Source: Bacteroidales bacterium
GTDB taxonomy: Bacteria > Bacteroidota > Bacteroidia > Bacteroidales > UBA10428
Direction: 5' to 3'
DNA length: 55,715 nucleotides
Assembly: GCA_016929525.1 (NCBI GenBank)
Contig: JAFGIP010000022.1
Span: 1-55,715 of the forward strand
Position numbers and translations under genes: made by a program. Positions 34,057 through 43,277 of the stretch are shown here, in pieces. The notes under the pieces are model-generated. The model had not been told where the DNA came from. It did no database searches and worked only from the letters and a program-made list of their open reading frames with translations. Position 1 is the stretch's first letter. Every line of letters begins with the position of its first letter.

Positions 34057-35250
34057 ATGAAATATACAGTCGATAAGAAAGGGTTTTATGGTGAATTCGG
34101 AGGGTCTTTTATACCGGAAGCCATGTATCCGAATATTGAGGAACTAAGAATGAACTACCTCGATATAATGAACAGTACGGATTTCAAAAAGGAGTTTAAA
34201 CAACTGCTGAAAGATTATGTTGGCCGGCCGTCACCACTTTATTTTGCCAAAAGACTATCGGAGATGCATGACACAAAGATCTACCTGAAACGGGAAGATC
34301 TGAACCATACAGGTTCTCATAAAATAAACAATACAGTCGGGCAGATCCTGATCGCTAAAAAACTTGGTAAGACCCGTATAATTGCTGAAACCGGAGCAGG
34401 TCAGCATGGTGTTGCAACAGCTACTGTTTGTGCTCTTATGGGAATAAAATGCGTCGTATATATGGGTGCCCTTGATGTATCGAGGCAGGCACCAAATGTT
34501 TTGCGCATGAAAATGCTCGGAACCGAAGTTATTCCTGTAGAAAGTGGCAATAAAACACTAAAAGATGCAACCAACGGGGCTATGCGCGACTGGATTAACA
34601 ATCCGTGGGATACGCATTATATTGTCGGTTCTGTCATTGGTCCCCATCCCTATCCCGATATGGTAGCACGCCTGCAATCAATTATCAGCGAAGAAATGAA
34701 ATGGCAGTTAAAAAAACAGGTTGGCAGGGACTACCCTGACTATATCCTGGCATGTGTGGGTGGAGGCAGTAATGCAGCCGGAGCATTCTATCATTATCTC
34801 GACGACGAGAAAGTTAAGCTAATCGCAACGGAAGCTGCGGGATTGGGAGCAGACACACCTGAAACGGCTGCAACACTTGCTATCGGTTCCCCCGGAGTAT
34901 TGCACAGTTGCCGGACCATGCTCATGCAAAACGAAGACGGGCAAATAACAGAGCCTTACTCAATATCGGCAGGGTTAGATTATCCCGGAATAGGGCCAAT
35001 GCACTCATGGTTACATAAGATAGGCAGGACTGAATATCTGTGCATAACCGACAAGGAAGCAGTTGATGCTGCATTTACTCTTACTCAGACCGAAGGGATT
35101 ATACCGGCTCTGGAATCAGCACATGCCCTGGCGGTGCTCAATAAGAAGAAATTCGGAAAGGATGACGTTGTGGTTATTAATTTATCGGGAAGAGGTGATA
35201 AGGATATGCATACTTATATTGATATAATGCAGAAAAAAATAAATATCTAA
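34057..35250 (+). CDS. trpB: Tryptophan synthase beta chain
   Basis: A PLP enzyme that condenses indole with serine. The 397-residue protein is of the TrpB1 type and starts [18 protein letters not shown] is bound by the Lys in [15 protein letters not shown]. Also visible are [26 protein letters not shown] (phosphate loop), [16 protein letters not shown] and [11 protein letters not shown]. It contains four Trp residues, most at conserved positions. A 170-base gap with a palindromic repeat separates it from trpA. Confidence 0.98.
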   Translation: MKYTVDKKGFYGEFGGSFIPEAMYPNIEELRMNYLDIMNSTDFKKEFKQLLKDYVGRPSPLYFAKRLSEMHDTKIYLKREDLNHTGSHKINNTVGQILIAKKLGKTRIIAETGAGQHGVATATVCALMGIKCVVYMGALDVSRQAPNVLRMKMLGTEVIPVESGNKTLKDATNGAMRDWINNPWDTHYIVGSVIGPHPYPDMVARLQSIISEEMKWQLKKQVGRDYPDYILACVGGGSNAAGAFYHYLDDEKVKLIATEAAGLGADTPETAATLAIGSPGVLHSCRTMLMQNEDGQITEPYSISAGLDYPGIGPMHSWLHKIGRTEYLCITDKEAVDAAFTLTQTEGIIPALESAHALAVLNKKKFGKDDVVVINLSGRGDKDMHTYIDIMQKKINI

Positions 35251-35279
35251 ATCCATTCGTTACTGACGAAGCAAAGCGA

Positions 35280-35330
35280 ACCTGCCTGCATAGCTTTCGC
35301 CGAAGCTTCAGCTGAGCAAAGCCGGCAGGT
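35280..35330. repeat. Palindromic element between trpB and trpA
   Basis: Outer arms ACCTGCC (35280-35286) and GGCAGGT (35324-35330) enclose an inner AGCTT/AAGCT stem. The outer arms match those of the element at 1623-1660. No T-run follows, so it is more likely a repeat insertion or RNA-processing hairpin than a terminator. Confidence 0.55.
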
Positions 35331-35420
35331 AGGGATCAGGAATCAATTTTTTATTTTTATAGTATGGATTCCGGCTCTTCATTGCATTTTGGCCGGAATG
35401 AAAACATTTAAAAAAATATA

Positions 35421-36191
35421 ATGAACAGAATCGAACAGTTATTTAAAACAAAAAAGAACAATATTCTTTCGATATATTTTACAGCAGGTCATCCCACACT
35501 GGATTCAACCGTTGAAATAATCAAAACCCTTGTCGAAGAAGGAACCGACCTCATCGAAATTGGTATCCCTTTTTCCGATCCCATTGCCGACGGACCGGTC
35601 ATCCAGAAAAGCAGCCAGACTTCTCTGGAGAATGGAATGAGCCTGAAATTGTTATTTGAGCATATAAAAGATATCAGGAAAGATGTTAATATCCCTCTGA
35701 TACTTATGGGTTATCTGAATCCTGTCCTTCAATACGGAATTGAAACATTTTGTAAGAAATGCAATGATGTTGGTATCGATGGTACCATACTTCCCGATCT
35801 GCCTTTCGATATATACCAGGAAGAATACGAGTCGATCTTCGATAAGCACAACATATACAACATTTTTCTCATAACACCTCAGACCAATGACGAACGTATC
35901 AGGAAGATCGACAATGCCAGCAAAGGTTTCATTTACATGGTAGCTGCATCCGCTACAACAGGAATACGACAGGGTTTTGAAGAATACCAGCAGGATTATT
36001 TTATTCGCATAGAGAAACTCGGTTTAAAACACCCACGCCTGATCGGTTTTGGGATATCCAGCAGGGAAACCTTTCAACATGCCTGTAAATATGCAAACGG
36101 GGCAATTATTGGCAGCGCTTTTGTGAGTGCCCTTGAGGAAGCTTCGGATTTAAAAAAAGGTGTTCAGGGGTTTATAAGAAATATTCAGTAA
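35421..36191 (+). CDS. trpA: Tryptophan synthase alpha chain
   Basis: Cleaves indole-3-glycerol phosphate to indole, which is channelled to TrpB. The 256-residue TIM barrel shows IYFTAGHPTLDST, LIEIGIPFSDPIADGPVIQ (catalytic Glu and the Asp of SDPxADGP), LMGYLNPVLQYG, DGTILPDLPFD and YMVAASATTGIR (loop 6 equivalent of SRAGVTG, slightly divergent). The terminal GSAFVSALEE is usual. No Trp residue is present. It is last in the operon. Confidence 0.96.
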   Translation: MNRIEQLFKTKKNNILSIYFTAGHPTLDSTVEIIKTLVEEGTDLIEIGIPFSDPIADGPVIQKSSQTSLENGMSLKLLFEHIKDIRKDVNIPLILMGYLNPVLQYGIETFCKKCNDVGIDGTILPDLPFDIYQEEYESIFDKHNIYNIFLITPQTNDERIRKIDNASKGFIYMVAASATTGIRQGFEEYQQDYFIRIEKLGLKHPRLIGFGISSRETFQHACKYANGAIIGSAFVSALEEASDLKKGVQGFIRNIQ

Positions 36192-36214
36192 TCAAGAGTT
36201 AAACTTGATATTTT
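36191..36214 (+). terminator. Possible weak terminator after trpA
   Basis: A 6-bp hairpin ATCAAG/CTTGAT (36191-36196, 36204-36209) overlaps the end of trpA and is followed by ATTTTAT. The stem is short and AT-rich, so this is uncertain. Confidence 0.3.
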
Positions 36215-36299
36215 ATCCATCCAAAAAAACGATGATAAACACAAATTACTTATTTGACAATGGATTATAAATAAGATAATATGATAAAGGAGATACTCT

Positions 36300-37262
36300 C
36301 TAAAAATTATAATATAGTGCTATTCTGCCATACATATGATGCCTCCCACCTTTAAATTCGGGAATAGTATGTACTGCATCAATTTCAAGTTGAAAAGCCC
36401 TATAACAAATGACCACTCCTATTGTATTATCAATTACAAGTGCCCGCAGTTCACTTGTTGATAATGTATGATTGGAATCTGATCTGTTAATAAATCCACC
36501 GTTCAGGGTTGCATTATACAACACATACCTGGGGCTGATTTCGGCATGGGAATATATACGCAGGTTTTTAGCGATCGCACTGATATGCTTTATATTCAAA
36601 CGCTCGTAATTTATGATAAAAGATACTTTCACCGATCCTCCCAAATCGGTATTTAATGTCCCTAACCGTAAATTGGCAGCCGAAGAAAGGTTCATGAAAT
36701 CAAGTTTAAGAAATCTTCTCTCAAATGAATAATTAAGATTGAAAATAATATCGTTATCGATCTGGTTATCCCAACCTTGAATTTGATCGTTATCAATTAC
36801 TTTATGAATAAAATTCTGTGTTTCGCTAGACCAGGAGCGATCACCTAATACACCAATTACAATGCAAGACGAAATTTTACCTGTGGAATATATTGCTTCT
36901 TCTGTATAAGCTAATGTAAGGGTTCCGGCATAAGGTCTGTCTCCATATTGTATTTCTGATGTTTTGGTCTGAACGGGTGTATATATTTTTTGGCTTAATT
37001 CTATATTACTAATAATTAAAGGATTATTATCTGTCGGGAACATAAATCTTTTCAGAATAGGAAACTGCATGTATCCCGATTGTAATACTAAACTGAAACC
37101 GTTTGAATAGTAATAATCGGTTACAAAGAAAAAATCATTTTCAACGATAATGCCAACCCGGTTATTTGAATTTTGAATAATATCATTCGGATATGCACTA
37201 TATAAGTATAATCCTGTTTGTAGAAGAAGAAAAAAAAGTAGAACGGACTTAATGTATTTCAT
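36300..37262 (-). CDS. LpxR-like outer-membrane lipid A deacylase family protein (DUF2219)
   Basis: A 320-residue protein with a signal peptide and the LpxR family hallmarks VGIIVENDFFFVTDYYYSNG and YGDRPYAGTLTLAY, then a series of beta-barrel strands ending in an aromatic residue (IALYYNF). LpxR of Salmonella removes the 3'-acyloxyacyl chain of lipid A in the outer membrane using conserved Asn, Asp and His residues. The N-D and Y-S-N motifs are visible here, but I cannot confirm the full active site. It converges with the trp operon and is not near other LPS genes. Bacteroidota members of this family are uncharacterised. Confidence 0.85.
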   Translation of the reverse strand: MKYIKSVLLFFLLLQTGLYLYSAYPNDIIQNSNNRVGIIVENDFFFVTDYYYSNGFSLVLQSGYMQFPILKRFMFPTDNNPLIISNIELSQKIYTPVQTKTSEIQYGDRPYAGTLTLAYTEEAIYSTGKISSCIVIGVLGDRSWSSETQNFIHKVIDNDQIQGWDNQIDNDIIFNLNYSFERRFLKLDFMNLSSAANLRLGTLNTDLGGSVKVSFIINYERLNIKHISAIAKNLRIYSHAEISPRYVLYNATLNGGFINRSDSNHTLSTSELRALVIDNTIGVVICYRAFQLEIDAVHTIPEFKGGRHHMYGRIALYYNF

Positions 37263-37601
37263 GCTATCTTCCTTTAAAGGAATTCAATGTGGAGGAAGGC
37301 AACTGGGAAATGGACTTGAAATCTACTGGATTAAAGAATTGCTTTGGTCAAAAATAATACATTTATCAGTTTAGCATATATCCTAACCTGCGGTAAAAGT
37401 ATAATTTTAAACGGTTATCTGACCGGTATTTCAAATGAGATTTATCATCTGATTTATCAGTATTCGTTATATAACTACTTATTTCATCATATAATAAGTT
37501 TAAAACAAAGTAATTTACAAACCGCTTAGGAGATTTATGCTTAAACGTGTAAATTAGTAATAAACTTACTTAAACATTTACCGGTAATTTAATACGATAT
37601 T

Positions 37602-38915
37602 ATGAACCCAACTTCCAAAAAATTATCAGTCATTTCGTTGTGTCTTTTATCTGGCTTATTCACTTACGGCCAGATTAACTGGACAAAGTATCCCGATAAT
37701 CCAGTTATAACAAAGGGCCCGGCAACATGGGACATAATTGCCATCGGACAGCCAACCGTTCTTTTTGAGAATGACACAATAAAAATGTGGTATGTCGGTG
37801 TTGGGAATGATTATAAAGCACGGATATGCTACGCAACTTCTTTTGATGGTATTGAATGGACAAAACATTCCGAACCGGTTATTGATGTGGGAAATGAGGG
37901 AGATTGGGACAGCGGATGGCTCGATACACCTGAAATTGTTAAAGATAATGAAGGATACTGTTTATATTTTTATGGTGATACCGCCCAACAGTCACCTGAA
38001 ATCAGCTCTGCAATCGGAGTTGCATATTCAACAGATGGCATTAAATGGGAAAAAGAAGAAACGAATCCGATCTTCACGATGGGAAGTGAAGGTGAATGGG
38101 ATGCCTCATGGGTTGAATCTCCGGCAGCATATTACGATAATGGGACAGATGAATATATTATGTGGTATAACGGCGTTAATACAGATACATGGAAGGTATT
38201 GATAGGACTGGCAATTTCAAGTAATGGAATAAGCTGGGACAGATATCCGGATAATCCGTTACTGAATAATGGAATTCCAGGAAGTTATGATGATATGTGG
38301 CTGGGAACTCCCGCAGTAATATTCGAAGACGGAAAATTTCAAATGTGGTATTCCGCCACAAGTTCAACGAATTATAATGTAGTCACAAGCAGTTTCGATA
38401 TTATAGAAATTTGCTATGCATCATCAGCCAACGGTATAGACTGGGAAAAACATGAAGATAATCCATTGTTCAGTACAACAACGGAACCCTATAATGAATC
38501 GCTGGACAGCGGCGGACCATGGGCCCCCGATGTTATATTCAACAGTAATACACAAAAATATATGATGTGGTTCGAAACAGAGGGAGGGTTTCTTCTGGCA
38601 ACTGCACCGAAAGAACCCACTTCAATTAACAATAATAACAGTGATATAAATACAGAGATATTCCCAAACCCTTTCAGCGAAACCACAAGCATTAAATTTA
38701 TGCTTAAAAAGGAAAGCCATATTCAGATAGATCTCCTTGATATAACAGGAAAGCAAATAATGAAGTTAACCGATACGTTTTATCCTCATGGGGAACATTC
38801 CGTAATATGGGACGGAACTGACTCGAACGGACAAAAATTATCAGCGGGTCTTTATATATGCAGGTTAAGAACAGGGACTTTCCAGAATACTATCGAAATT
38901 TCATATTTGCCATAA
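37602..38915 (+). CDS. T9SS-sorted five-bladed propeller protein (GH43/GH32-like fold)
   Basis: A 437-residue secreted protein with signal peptide (LSVISLCLLSGLFTYGQ). A beta-propeller follows, formed by repeats of the type GIEWTKHSEPVIDVG, GIKWEKEETNPIFTMG, GISWDRYPDNPLL and GIDWEKHEDNPLF, with IKMWYVGVGND and FQMWYSATSS strands. This is the pattern of glycoside hydrolase family 43/32/62-like (furanosidase superfamily) propellers; the catalytic acids cannot be confirmed. The C-terminus is a FlgD-like/T9SS type A sorting domain (IFPNPFSETTSIKFMLKKE, then LSAGLYICRLRTG). It probably acts on or binds extracellular glycans. No SusCD pair is adjacent. Confidence 0.83.
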   Translation: MNPTSKKLSVISLCLLSGLFTYGQINWTKYPDNPVITKGPATWDIIAIGQPTVLFENDTIKMWYVGVGNDYKARICYATSFDGIEWTKHSEPVIDVGNEGDWDSGWLDTPEIVKDNEGYCLYFYGDTAQQSPEISSAIGVAYSTDGIKWEKEETNPIFTMGSEGEWDASWVESPAAYYDNGTDEYIMWYNGVNTDTWKVLIGLAISSNGISWDRYPDNPLLNNGIPGSYDDMWLGTPAVIFEDGKFQMWYSATSSTNYNVVTSSFDIIEICYASSANGIDWEKHEDNPLFSTTTEPYNESLDSGGPWAPDVIFNSNTQKYMMWFETEGGFLLATAPKEPTSINNNNSDINTEIFPNPFSETTSIKFMLKKESHIQIDLLDITGKQIMKLTDTFYPHGEHSVIWDGTDSNGQKLSAGLYICRLRTGTFQNTIEISYLP

Positions 38916-38928
38916 ACATTCAAAGTTA

Positions 38929-38971
38929 AACCCTGTCAGGGTGTAAAATCCTGACAAGGTTGTTTTATTTA
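38929..38971 (+). terminator. Terminator of the T9SS propeller gene
   Basis: A 12-bp stem AACCCTGTCAGG/CCTGACAAGGTT (one mismatch; 38929-38940, 38950-38961) is followed by GTTTTATTTA. It abuts the end of the convergent lipoprotein gene and shares a core with the sequence at 41500-41528. Confidence 0.65.
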
Positions 38972-39982
38972 TCCATTCTGATCATTTTGGCCATTATCTC
39001 CACCACCATCATCTTGCCCTCCATCTCCGCTGTTATCATTTTGGCCATCATGATTCTGATGCCTGTTGTGTCTTCTGTGATGCAGGCAACGGTGATAAAA
39101 ATCGTTAACCGTAAAATAATATGTTTCATTATCGATGCGGAACAGAACACCTGTTGAACAACTGCCATCGCCAAAATCTACAACAGTTTCAACATCGTCA
39201 AGAGTAGAAACAATTTCACCGGCGACAATGGTCCACCTGTAATGATATTCCTCACAATGAATAAGCATCAGCTTCCTGGTAATAGTTCTTGTATATTCCT
39301 GCCCTTCTGTATTGATCCCTTCCATTGATCCGCTTAGATAAACTGTATCATTTCTCCTTATACGCTCACGGTCTAATTCACGAGTACCATTCGCATCCCT
39401 TGTATATACCGATCCATCACCGAAAGTGAGTCTGCCATCTTCGAGGGTCATGGCAAATTCTTCGTATCCGCTTTCATTTAGTCCATTGAAGGTGATAGTT
39501 CTCGTTCCTTCAATTTGTACATCATTTATAAAATATTCCTCAAAAGTCGTAATCACTTGAGAACCTATCACAAACCTGCGGTCGGTAATGGTTATAATAA
39601 TCTTTCCTTTCCTGGTTATTGTATCACCATTAAATACAATTGAACAACCATCGCCATAATCAATTGTAATTACTTTAGGAAAACAGGTAGAATCAGGATG
39701 ATCGACTGTAATAACCTGGCAAACAAAGTCTTCTTCCTCCGGTACCGATTTTTCAGTATCGGTTTGATAACCATTTTGCTCCAGTTCAATAATAGTTGAT
39801 TCAACCTTTTTATCGGCATTCTCAAATAAATAATCGGCAACAACGTCGTCCATTGCCAGATCAAGATTCAGTTCGTTAGATGGTAATGTTGGTCCCTCTT
39901 CCATATCTGTGTTACATGAACTAATAAATAGCACAAAAAACGGAAGAATTATCAGTGCAGTTGCAATTCTGTTATGTTTCAT
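38969..39982 (-). CDS. Lipoprotein with His/Asn/Gly/Asp-rich low-complexity tail
   Basis: A 337-residue protein with a lipobox signal (LIILPFFVLFISSC, Cys at the +1 position), so it is lipid-anchored in the envelope. The body repeats short beta segments such as ITIDYGDGCSIVFNGDTITRKGKIIIT, RTITFNGLNESGYEEFAMTL and TRTITRKLMLIHCEEYHY, without a family I recognise. The last 40 residues or so are low complexity: first His/Arg-rich (CLHHRRHNRHQNHDG) and then Gly/Asp/Gln/Asn repeats (GGQDDGGGDNGQNDQNG). The tail could bind metal or be a disordered surface segment; this is inference. The gene converges with the propeller gene. Confidence 0.7.
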   Translation of the reverse strand: MKHNRIATALIILPFFVLFISSCNTDMEEGPTLPSNELNLDLAMDDVVADYLFENADKKVESTIIELEQNGYQTDTEKSVPEEEDFVCQVITVDHPDSTCFPKVITIDYGDGCSIVFNGDTITRKGKIIITITDRRFVIGSQVITTFEEYFINDVQIEGTRTITFNGLNESGYEEFAMTLEDGRLTFGDGSVYTRDANGTRELDRERIRRNDTVYLSGSMEGINTEGQEYTRTITRKLMLIHCEEYHYRWTIVAGEIVSTLDDVETVVDFGDGSCSTGVLFRIDNETYYFTVNDFYHRCLHHRRHNRHQNHDGQNDNSGDGGQDDGGGDNGQNDQNG

Positions 39983-40085
39983 TTTTTTTTCTTATTTAAT
40001 TAATACTCTTTTTTAACCGATGATCATCTCAGTACAGTGTTAGGTTAGATAACCAGTTTGTAAAAAGGTTTAATTACGTCGAAAA

Positions 40086-40186
40086 AAACCACAGAGTTAT
40101 CACAGGATGAAGTAAGGAACACTGAATTAATTCTTAATGTGCCGATCAGTGTATTCTTTGAAATGTTCCTGTGTTCTCTGTGGTTT
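40086..40186. repeat. Long-arm inverted repeat between lipoprotein and porin genes
   Basis: AAACCACAGAGTTATCACAGGA (40086-40107) faces TCCTGTGTTCTCTGTGGTTT (40167-40186). The arms pair over 11 and 7 bp with a small internal loop, and are separated by about 60 bases. This is a dispersed-repeat type element rather than a terminator. Confidence 0.6.
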
Positions 40187-40205
40187 GAAGAAATCCCTTA
40201 CTGTA

Positions 40206-41468
40206 TTATAGTAACCTTGGTTTAACGGTAATTATGACATAAAAAAACTGAGGGAATCTTACAGATTCGGACTCCTGTTGTTTTAATACCTTTAGGGTTG
40301 ATGTTGTATTGTATAACGAATATCCCGATTGCAACTCAACTATTTTCATGAACTTCCATTTAAAAGTCAGATCCAGTTCATTACCAAGATTATTATTCAT
40401 TTTTTCATTCTCGTTTTCAGGATGATACGCGTTGGCTGCGAGACGGAAATAATGGTAATCCAATTCCAGTTTAGTTGCTTTTGTTAAACGTTGGCCTAAT
40501 CTGATATAAATATCGATCAGTCCCTGGGTTGGTAAATTGCTGAAGTAGTCCATATATCCATAGTATGCGTGCCTGCGACCGTACAGGATATCAAAAGTGT
40601 GTCGGTTGTTATCATAATCTGCTACAGACAAAGATCCTTCTTCACCCGATAAATAATCGATCCCAAGACCTGCTGAAGTATTTGATGCAGAAATTATTTT
40701 GCTTCCAAAAACCGACAGACAGTATGCATCAATTGATGGTCCATGAACATTAAGGCCACTTTGATAATAGGCTGAAGCCCTTATATTTGCATTATTTTTT
40801 GAATACTGAAAGTTCAAGCCGTACGTTCCTTTCAAAGTTATGATATCGGAAGTATCGCTGATGGTCTTACCTGTCACCGCCATTATTGTTGATAGTGTCA
40901 CAGAATTTAATAATCTTTCATAACGAATAAAGTCTATTGTCCTGAATTTATCAGCATTGAACAAGTTGTTTGCCGATGACTCTGAATTCCATGACAATGC
41001 AATGTCAAGTTTATTGAGTGAGTCTTTCAGCTGCAACATTACGGCATCATACGAAACCTGATAATCGTTCCAGTTTCTCGATGATATAATACGTTGATCA
41101 TCATAACTAAATAACTGACGACCTACTTTAAGAGAGATATGATTTGTTGGTTTAAGGAGAAACCATGCCTGGTGTATACTGATACTTTCTGTATTCCCAT
41201 ATGTGCCGCTTTTTTTGAAATTGTTATCGTCTCCCCAAAGTCTGACATCCTGCAACGAAATATAAGCATCCAGCTCTTGGCCATTATAACCTGCATTTAA
41301 CCTTGACCGTTGTGTTATAAAACAGATTGTATTATCATCTATCCCCGACGGACTTGAATAACCATCATCAATCAAAAACCTGGTGCGAAATTCCGTATCA
41401 ATGTAGGGCTGTGACTGTAAAAAGTTTGTTGTCGTAAAAGCAAACAAAATAAGAAGTGTTTTTTTCAT
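40206..41468 (-). CDS. Porin-like outer-membrane protein (alginate-export-type barrel)
   Basis: A 420-residue protein with a signal peptide (LLILFAFTTTNFLQS) and alternating strands typical of a 16-18-stranded barrel. It includes FITQRSRLNAGYNGQELDAY, HISLKVGRQLFSYDDQRIIS and SYDAVMLQLKDSLNKLDIAL, which match the alginate-export/porin family as annotated in Bacteroidota. It ends with alternating hydrophobic residues (FFYVIITVKPRLL). It lies downstream of pstB on the same strand after about 108 bases, so it may provide outer-membrane entry for phosphate or organic phosphate; this role is inferred only from position. The alginate name describes the fold, not a proven substrate. Confidence 0.75.
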   Translation of the reverse strand: MKKTLLILFAFTTTNFLQSQPYIDTEFRTRFLIDDGYSSPSGIDDNTICFITQRSRLNAGYNGQELDAYISLQDVRLWGDDNNFKKSGTYGNTESISIHQAWFLLKPTNHISLKVGRQLFSYDDQRIISSRNWNDYQVSYDAVMLQLKDSLNKLDIALSWNSESSANNLFNADKFRTIDFIRYERLLNSVTLSTIMAVTGKTISDTSDIITLKGTYGLNFQYSKNNANIRASAYYQSGLNVHGPSIDAYCLSVFGSKIISASNTSAGLGIDYLSGEEGSLSVADYDNNRHTFDILYGRRHAYYGYMDYFSNLPTQGLIDIYIRLGQRLTKATKLELDYHYFRLAANAYHPENENEKMNNNLGNELDLTFKWKFMKIVELQSGYSLYNTTSTLKVLKQQESESVRFPQFFYVIITVKPRLL

Positions 41469-41576
41469 ATTTACTGATATTTGAATTTGATTGTTTAAAA
41501 CCCTGCCAGTGTAAATACCCTACAGGGTGAGTATTTAGTTATAGACTGACTGGTATTCAATATTTACTGAATGTTT

Positions 41577-42383
41577 CTAGTTAATACTTCCTCTAAGGTA
41601 AGCTCTTGTAATTTCAGTTTTAGGGTTATTAAAAAATTCATACGCCGGGCCTTGTTCAATGACCTCACCCAGGTACATAAATATTACGTAATCAGCTATT
41701 CGGGCTGCCTGACGCAAAACATGTGTTACCATTACAATGGTGTATCCATTCTTAAGTTCCAGAAATTTTTTTTCAATCTCCTGGCTTGAAATAGGATCTA
41801 AAGCAGAAGTGGGTTCATCAGCTAAAATAATATCGGGATCTACTGCAAGTCCTCGTGCCAGACACAACCGTTGCTGCTGCCCAATAGATAAACTTGAAGC
41901 TGGTTCTCTTAAACGGTCCTTAACTTCATCCCATAGGCTTGCCTGTATCAAATAGTGTCTGATCCTTTTTTCAAGGAACCGTTTTTTTCTTCGTCCGCTG
42001 ATCTTGAGACCATAGGCTATATTCTTATATATGCTCATTGGCAACGGATAAGGCCTTTGTGAAAGTAATCCCATTCTTTTCCTGATGTTTGTTACATCAG
42101 TCCCTGAATGCAGAATATCTTCATCATCGATGCAGATCTTACCGGTAACTTCCATATCGGGATACATGTCGGTAAGTCTGTTCATGCTTTTCAGAAGGGT
42201 TGTCTTTCCACAACCCGACGGTCCCAATATTACAGTGATCTTGTTTTTCGGGACAGACACACTGATGTCCTTCAAAATATGCTTTTTGCCAATCTTAAGA
42301 TTTAAGTTTTCAATTTGTATTTTTTTAGGTATTTGATAATTCGTTATCGGTATTACCTTTTTTGATACACTTAGTGTTTCCAT
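41577..42383 (-). CDS. pstB: Phosphate ABC transporter ATP-binding protein PstB
   Basis: A 268-residue ATPase of the high-affinity phosphate importer. It has Walker A GPSGCGKTT (54-62), the PstB-specific segment LLKSMNRLTDMYPDMEVTG, Q-loop LLSQRPYPLPMSIYKNIAYG and Walker B IILADEPTSALDP. The ABC signature reads LSIGQQQR, with Ile in place of the usual Gly at the third position; this is seen rarely and should be noted. The switch His is in VMVTHVLRQAARIAD. The closing YEFFNNPK is usual for PstB. It follows pstA by three bases. Confidence 0.95.
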   Translation of the reverse strand: METLSVSKKVIPITNYQIPKKIQIENLNLKIGKKHILKDISVSVPKNKITVILGPSGCGKTTLLKSMNRLTDMYPDMEVTGKICIDDEDILHSGTDVTNIRKRMGLLSQRPYPLPMSIYKNIAYGLKISGRRKKRFLEKRIRHYLIQASLWDEVKDRLREPASSLSIGQQQRLCLARGLAVDPDIILADEPTSALDPISSQEIEKKFLELKNGYTIVMVTHVLRQAARIADYVIFMYLGEVIEQGPAYEFFNNPKTEITRAYLRGSIN

Positions 42384-42386
42384 TAT

Positions 42387-43277
42387 TTAAAAATTTATCC
42401 TGTTCTTTTTATATTTTATAGTAAATAGTCGTGATGACAAGCTGATTATCAGAATAATTACAGTCAGTACCAGAGCAGCAGCATAAGCTCTGCTTTTCAC
42501 CTCAGGAATAGGAGATGATAACTGAAAGAATATTGAAAGAGGTAAAGTAGCGGTAGGTTGTGTCAATGATGTTGGGATATGATCGGTGAATCCAGTGGTA
42601 AATAATACAGATGCAGCATCACCAATCGATCTGCCAAATGATAAAAGTACTGCCGTAATAATACAGGGAAGACATTGCTTCATCATTACTTTAAAAGCCG
42701 TTTCGGTTTTTGTTGATCCTAATGAATATGATGCTTCTATCAGCCCAACAGAAGATGATTTAAGCCCTTCATCAATTGCCCTGATCATAATGGGAAGAAT
42801 AAACAGGCTAACTACAACAATACCTCCAATCAATGAAGCCTTTATTCCGAAATATATCATTACGGTAAACCCGAAAGCGCCATATACAATAGACGGGATA
42901 CCCCAAAGCAGGTCTAAAATAAATCGGAATGAATTGACTAACTTTTTTTTATGACTTAACCAAATATTCATGAAAAGTGCAACCGGAAGACCGATAATAA
43001 ATGCAAGGGACGTAGCTCCCAGTGATAAATAGATCGATCCGATAATAGCATTCAGGATTCCTCCTTCTTTCCCAAAATAAAAGCCCCCTTTTGGTGTTTG
43101 GGTTAACATATCAATCGATAATGAAGGTAACCCTTTTTGAAGGATCGAATAAATGATCAGTAAGAGAATAAAAATGATGATACATGACGAGAAAAGCATT
43201 GTAGCCCTGAAAAAGATCTCCTCTGCTTTCAAGCTTATCTTTCTGAGATAATATTTATTAAGCGAACCTCTTTTCAT
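42387..43277 (-). CDS. pstA: Phosphate ABC transporter permease PstA
   Basis: A 296-residue inner-membrane permease with about six helices. The EAA-type cytoplasmic loop reads EASYSLGSTKTETAFKVMM. The N-terminal motif KGLPSLSIDMLTQTPKGGFY with KEGGILNAIIGSIYL is characteristic of PstA, as is DLLWGIPSIVYGAFGF. It overlaps the end of pstC by 20 bases, implying translational coupling. Confidence 0.95.
   Translation of the reverse strand: MKRGSLNKYYLRKISLKAEEIFFRATMLFSSCIIIFILLLIIYSILQKGLPSLSIDMLTQTPKGGFYFGKEGGILNAIIGSIYLSLGATSLAFIIGLPVALFMNIWLSHKKKLVNSFRFILDLLWGIPSIVYGAFGFTVMIYFGIKASLIGGIVVVSLFILPIMIRAIDEGLKSSSVGLIEASYSLGSTKTETAFKVMMKQCLPCIITAVLLSFGRSIGDAASVLFTTGFTDHIPTSLTQPTATLPLSIFFQLSSPIPEVKSRAYAAALVLTVIILIISLSSRLFTIKYKKNRINF

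Noticed and set aside
37792-38202. 136-codon plus-strand frame inside the propeller gene
   Set aside because: It is an alternative frame of repeated Trp/Gly-rich propeller blades with no signal or family resemblance.
42586-42954. 122-codon plus-strand frame
   Set aside because: It is antisense to pstA, which has clear permease motifs.
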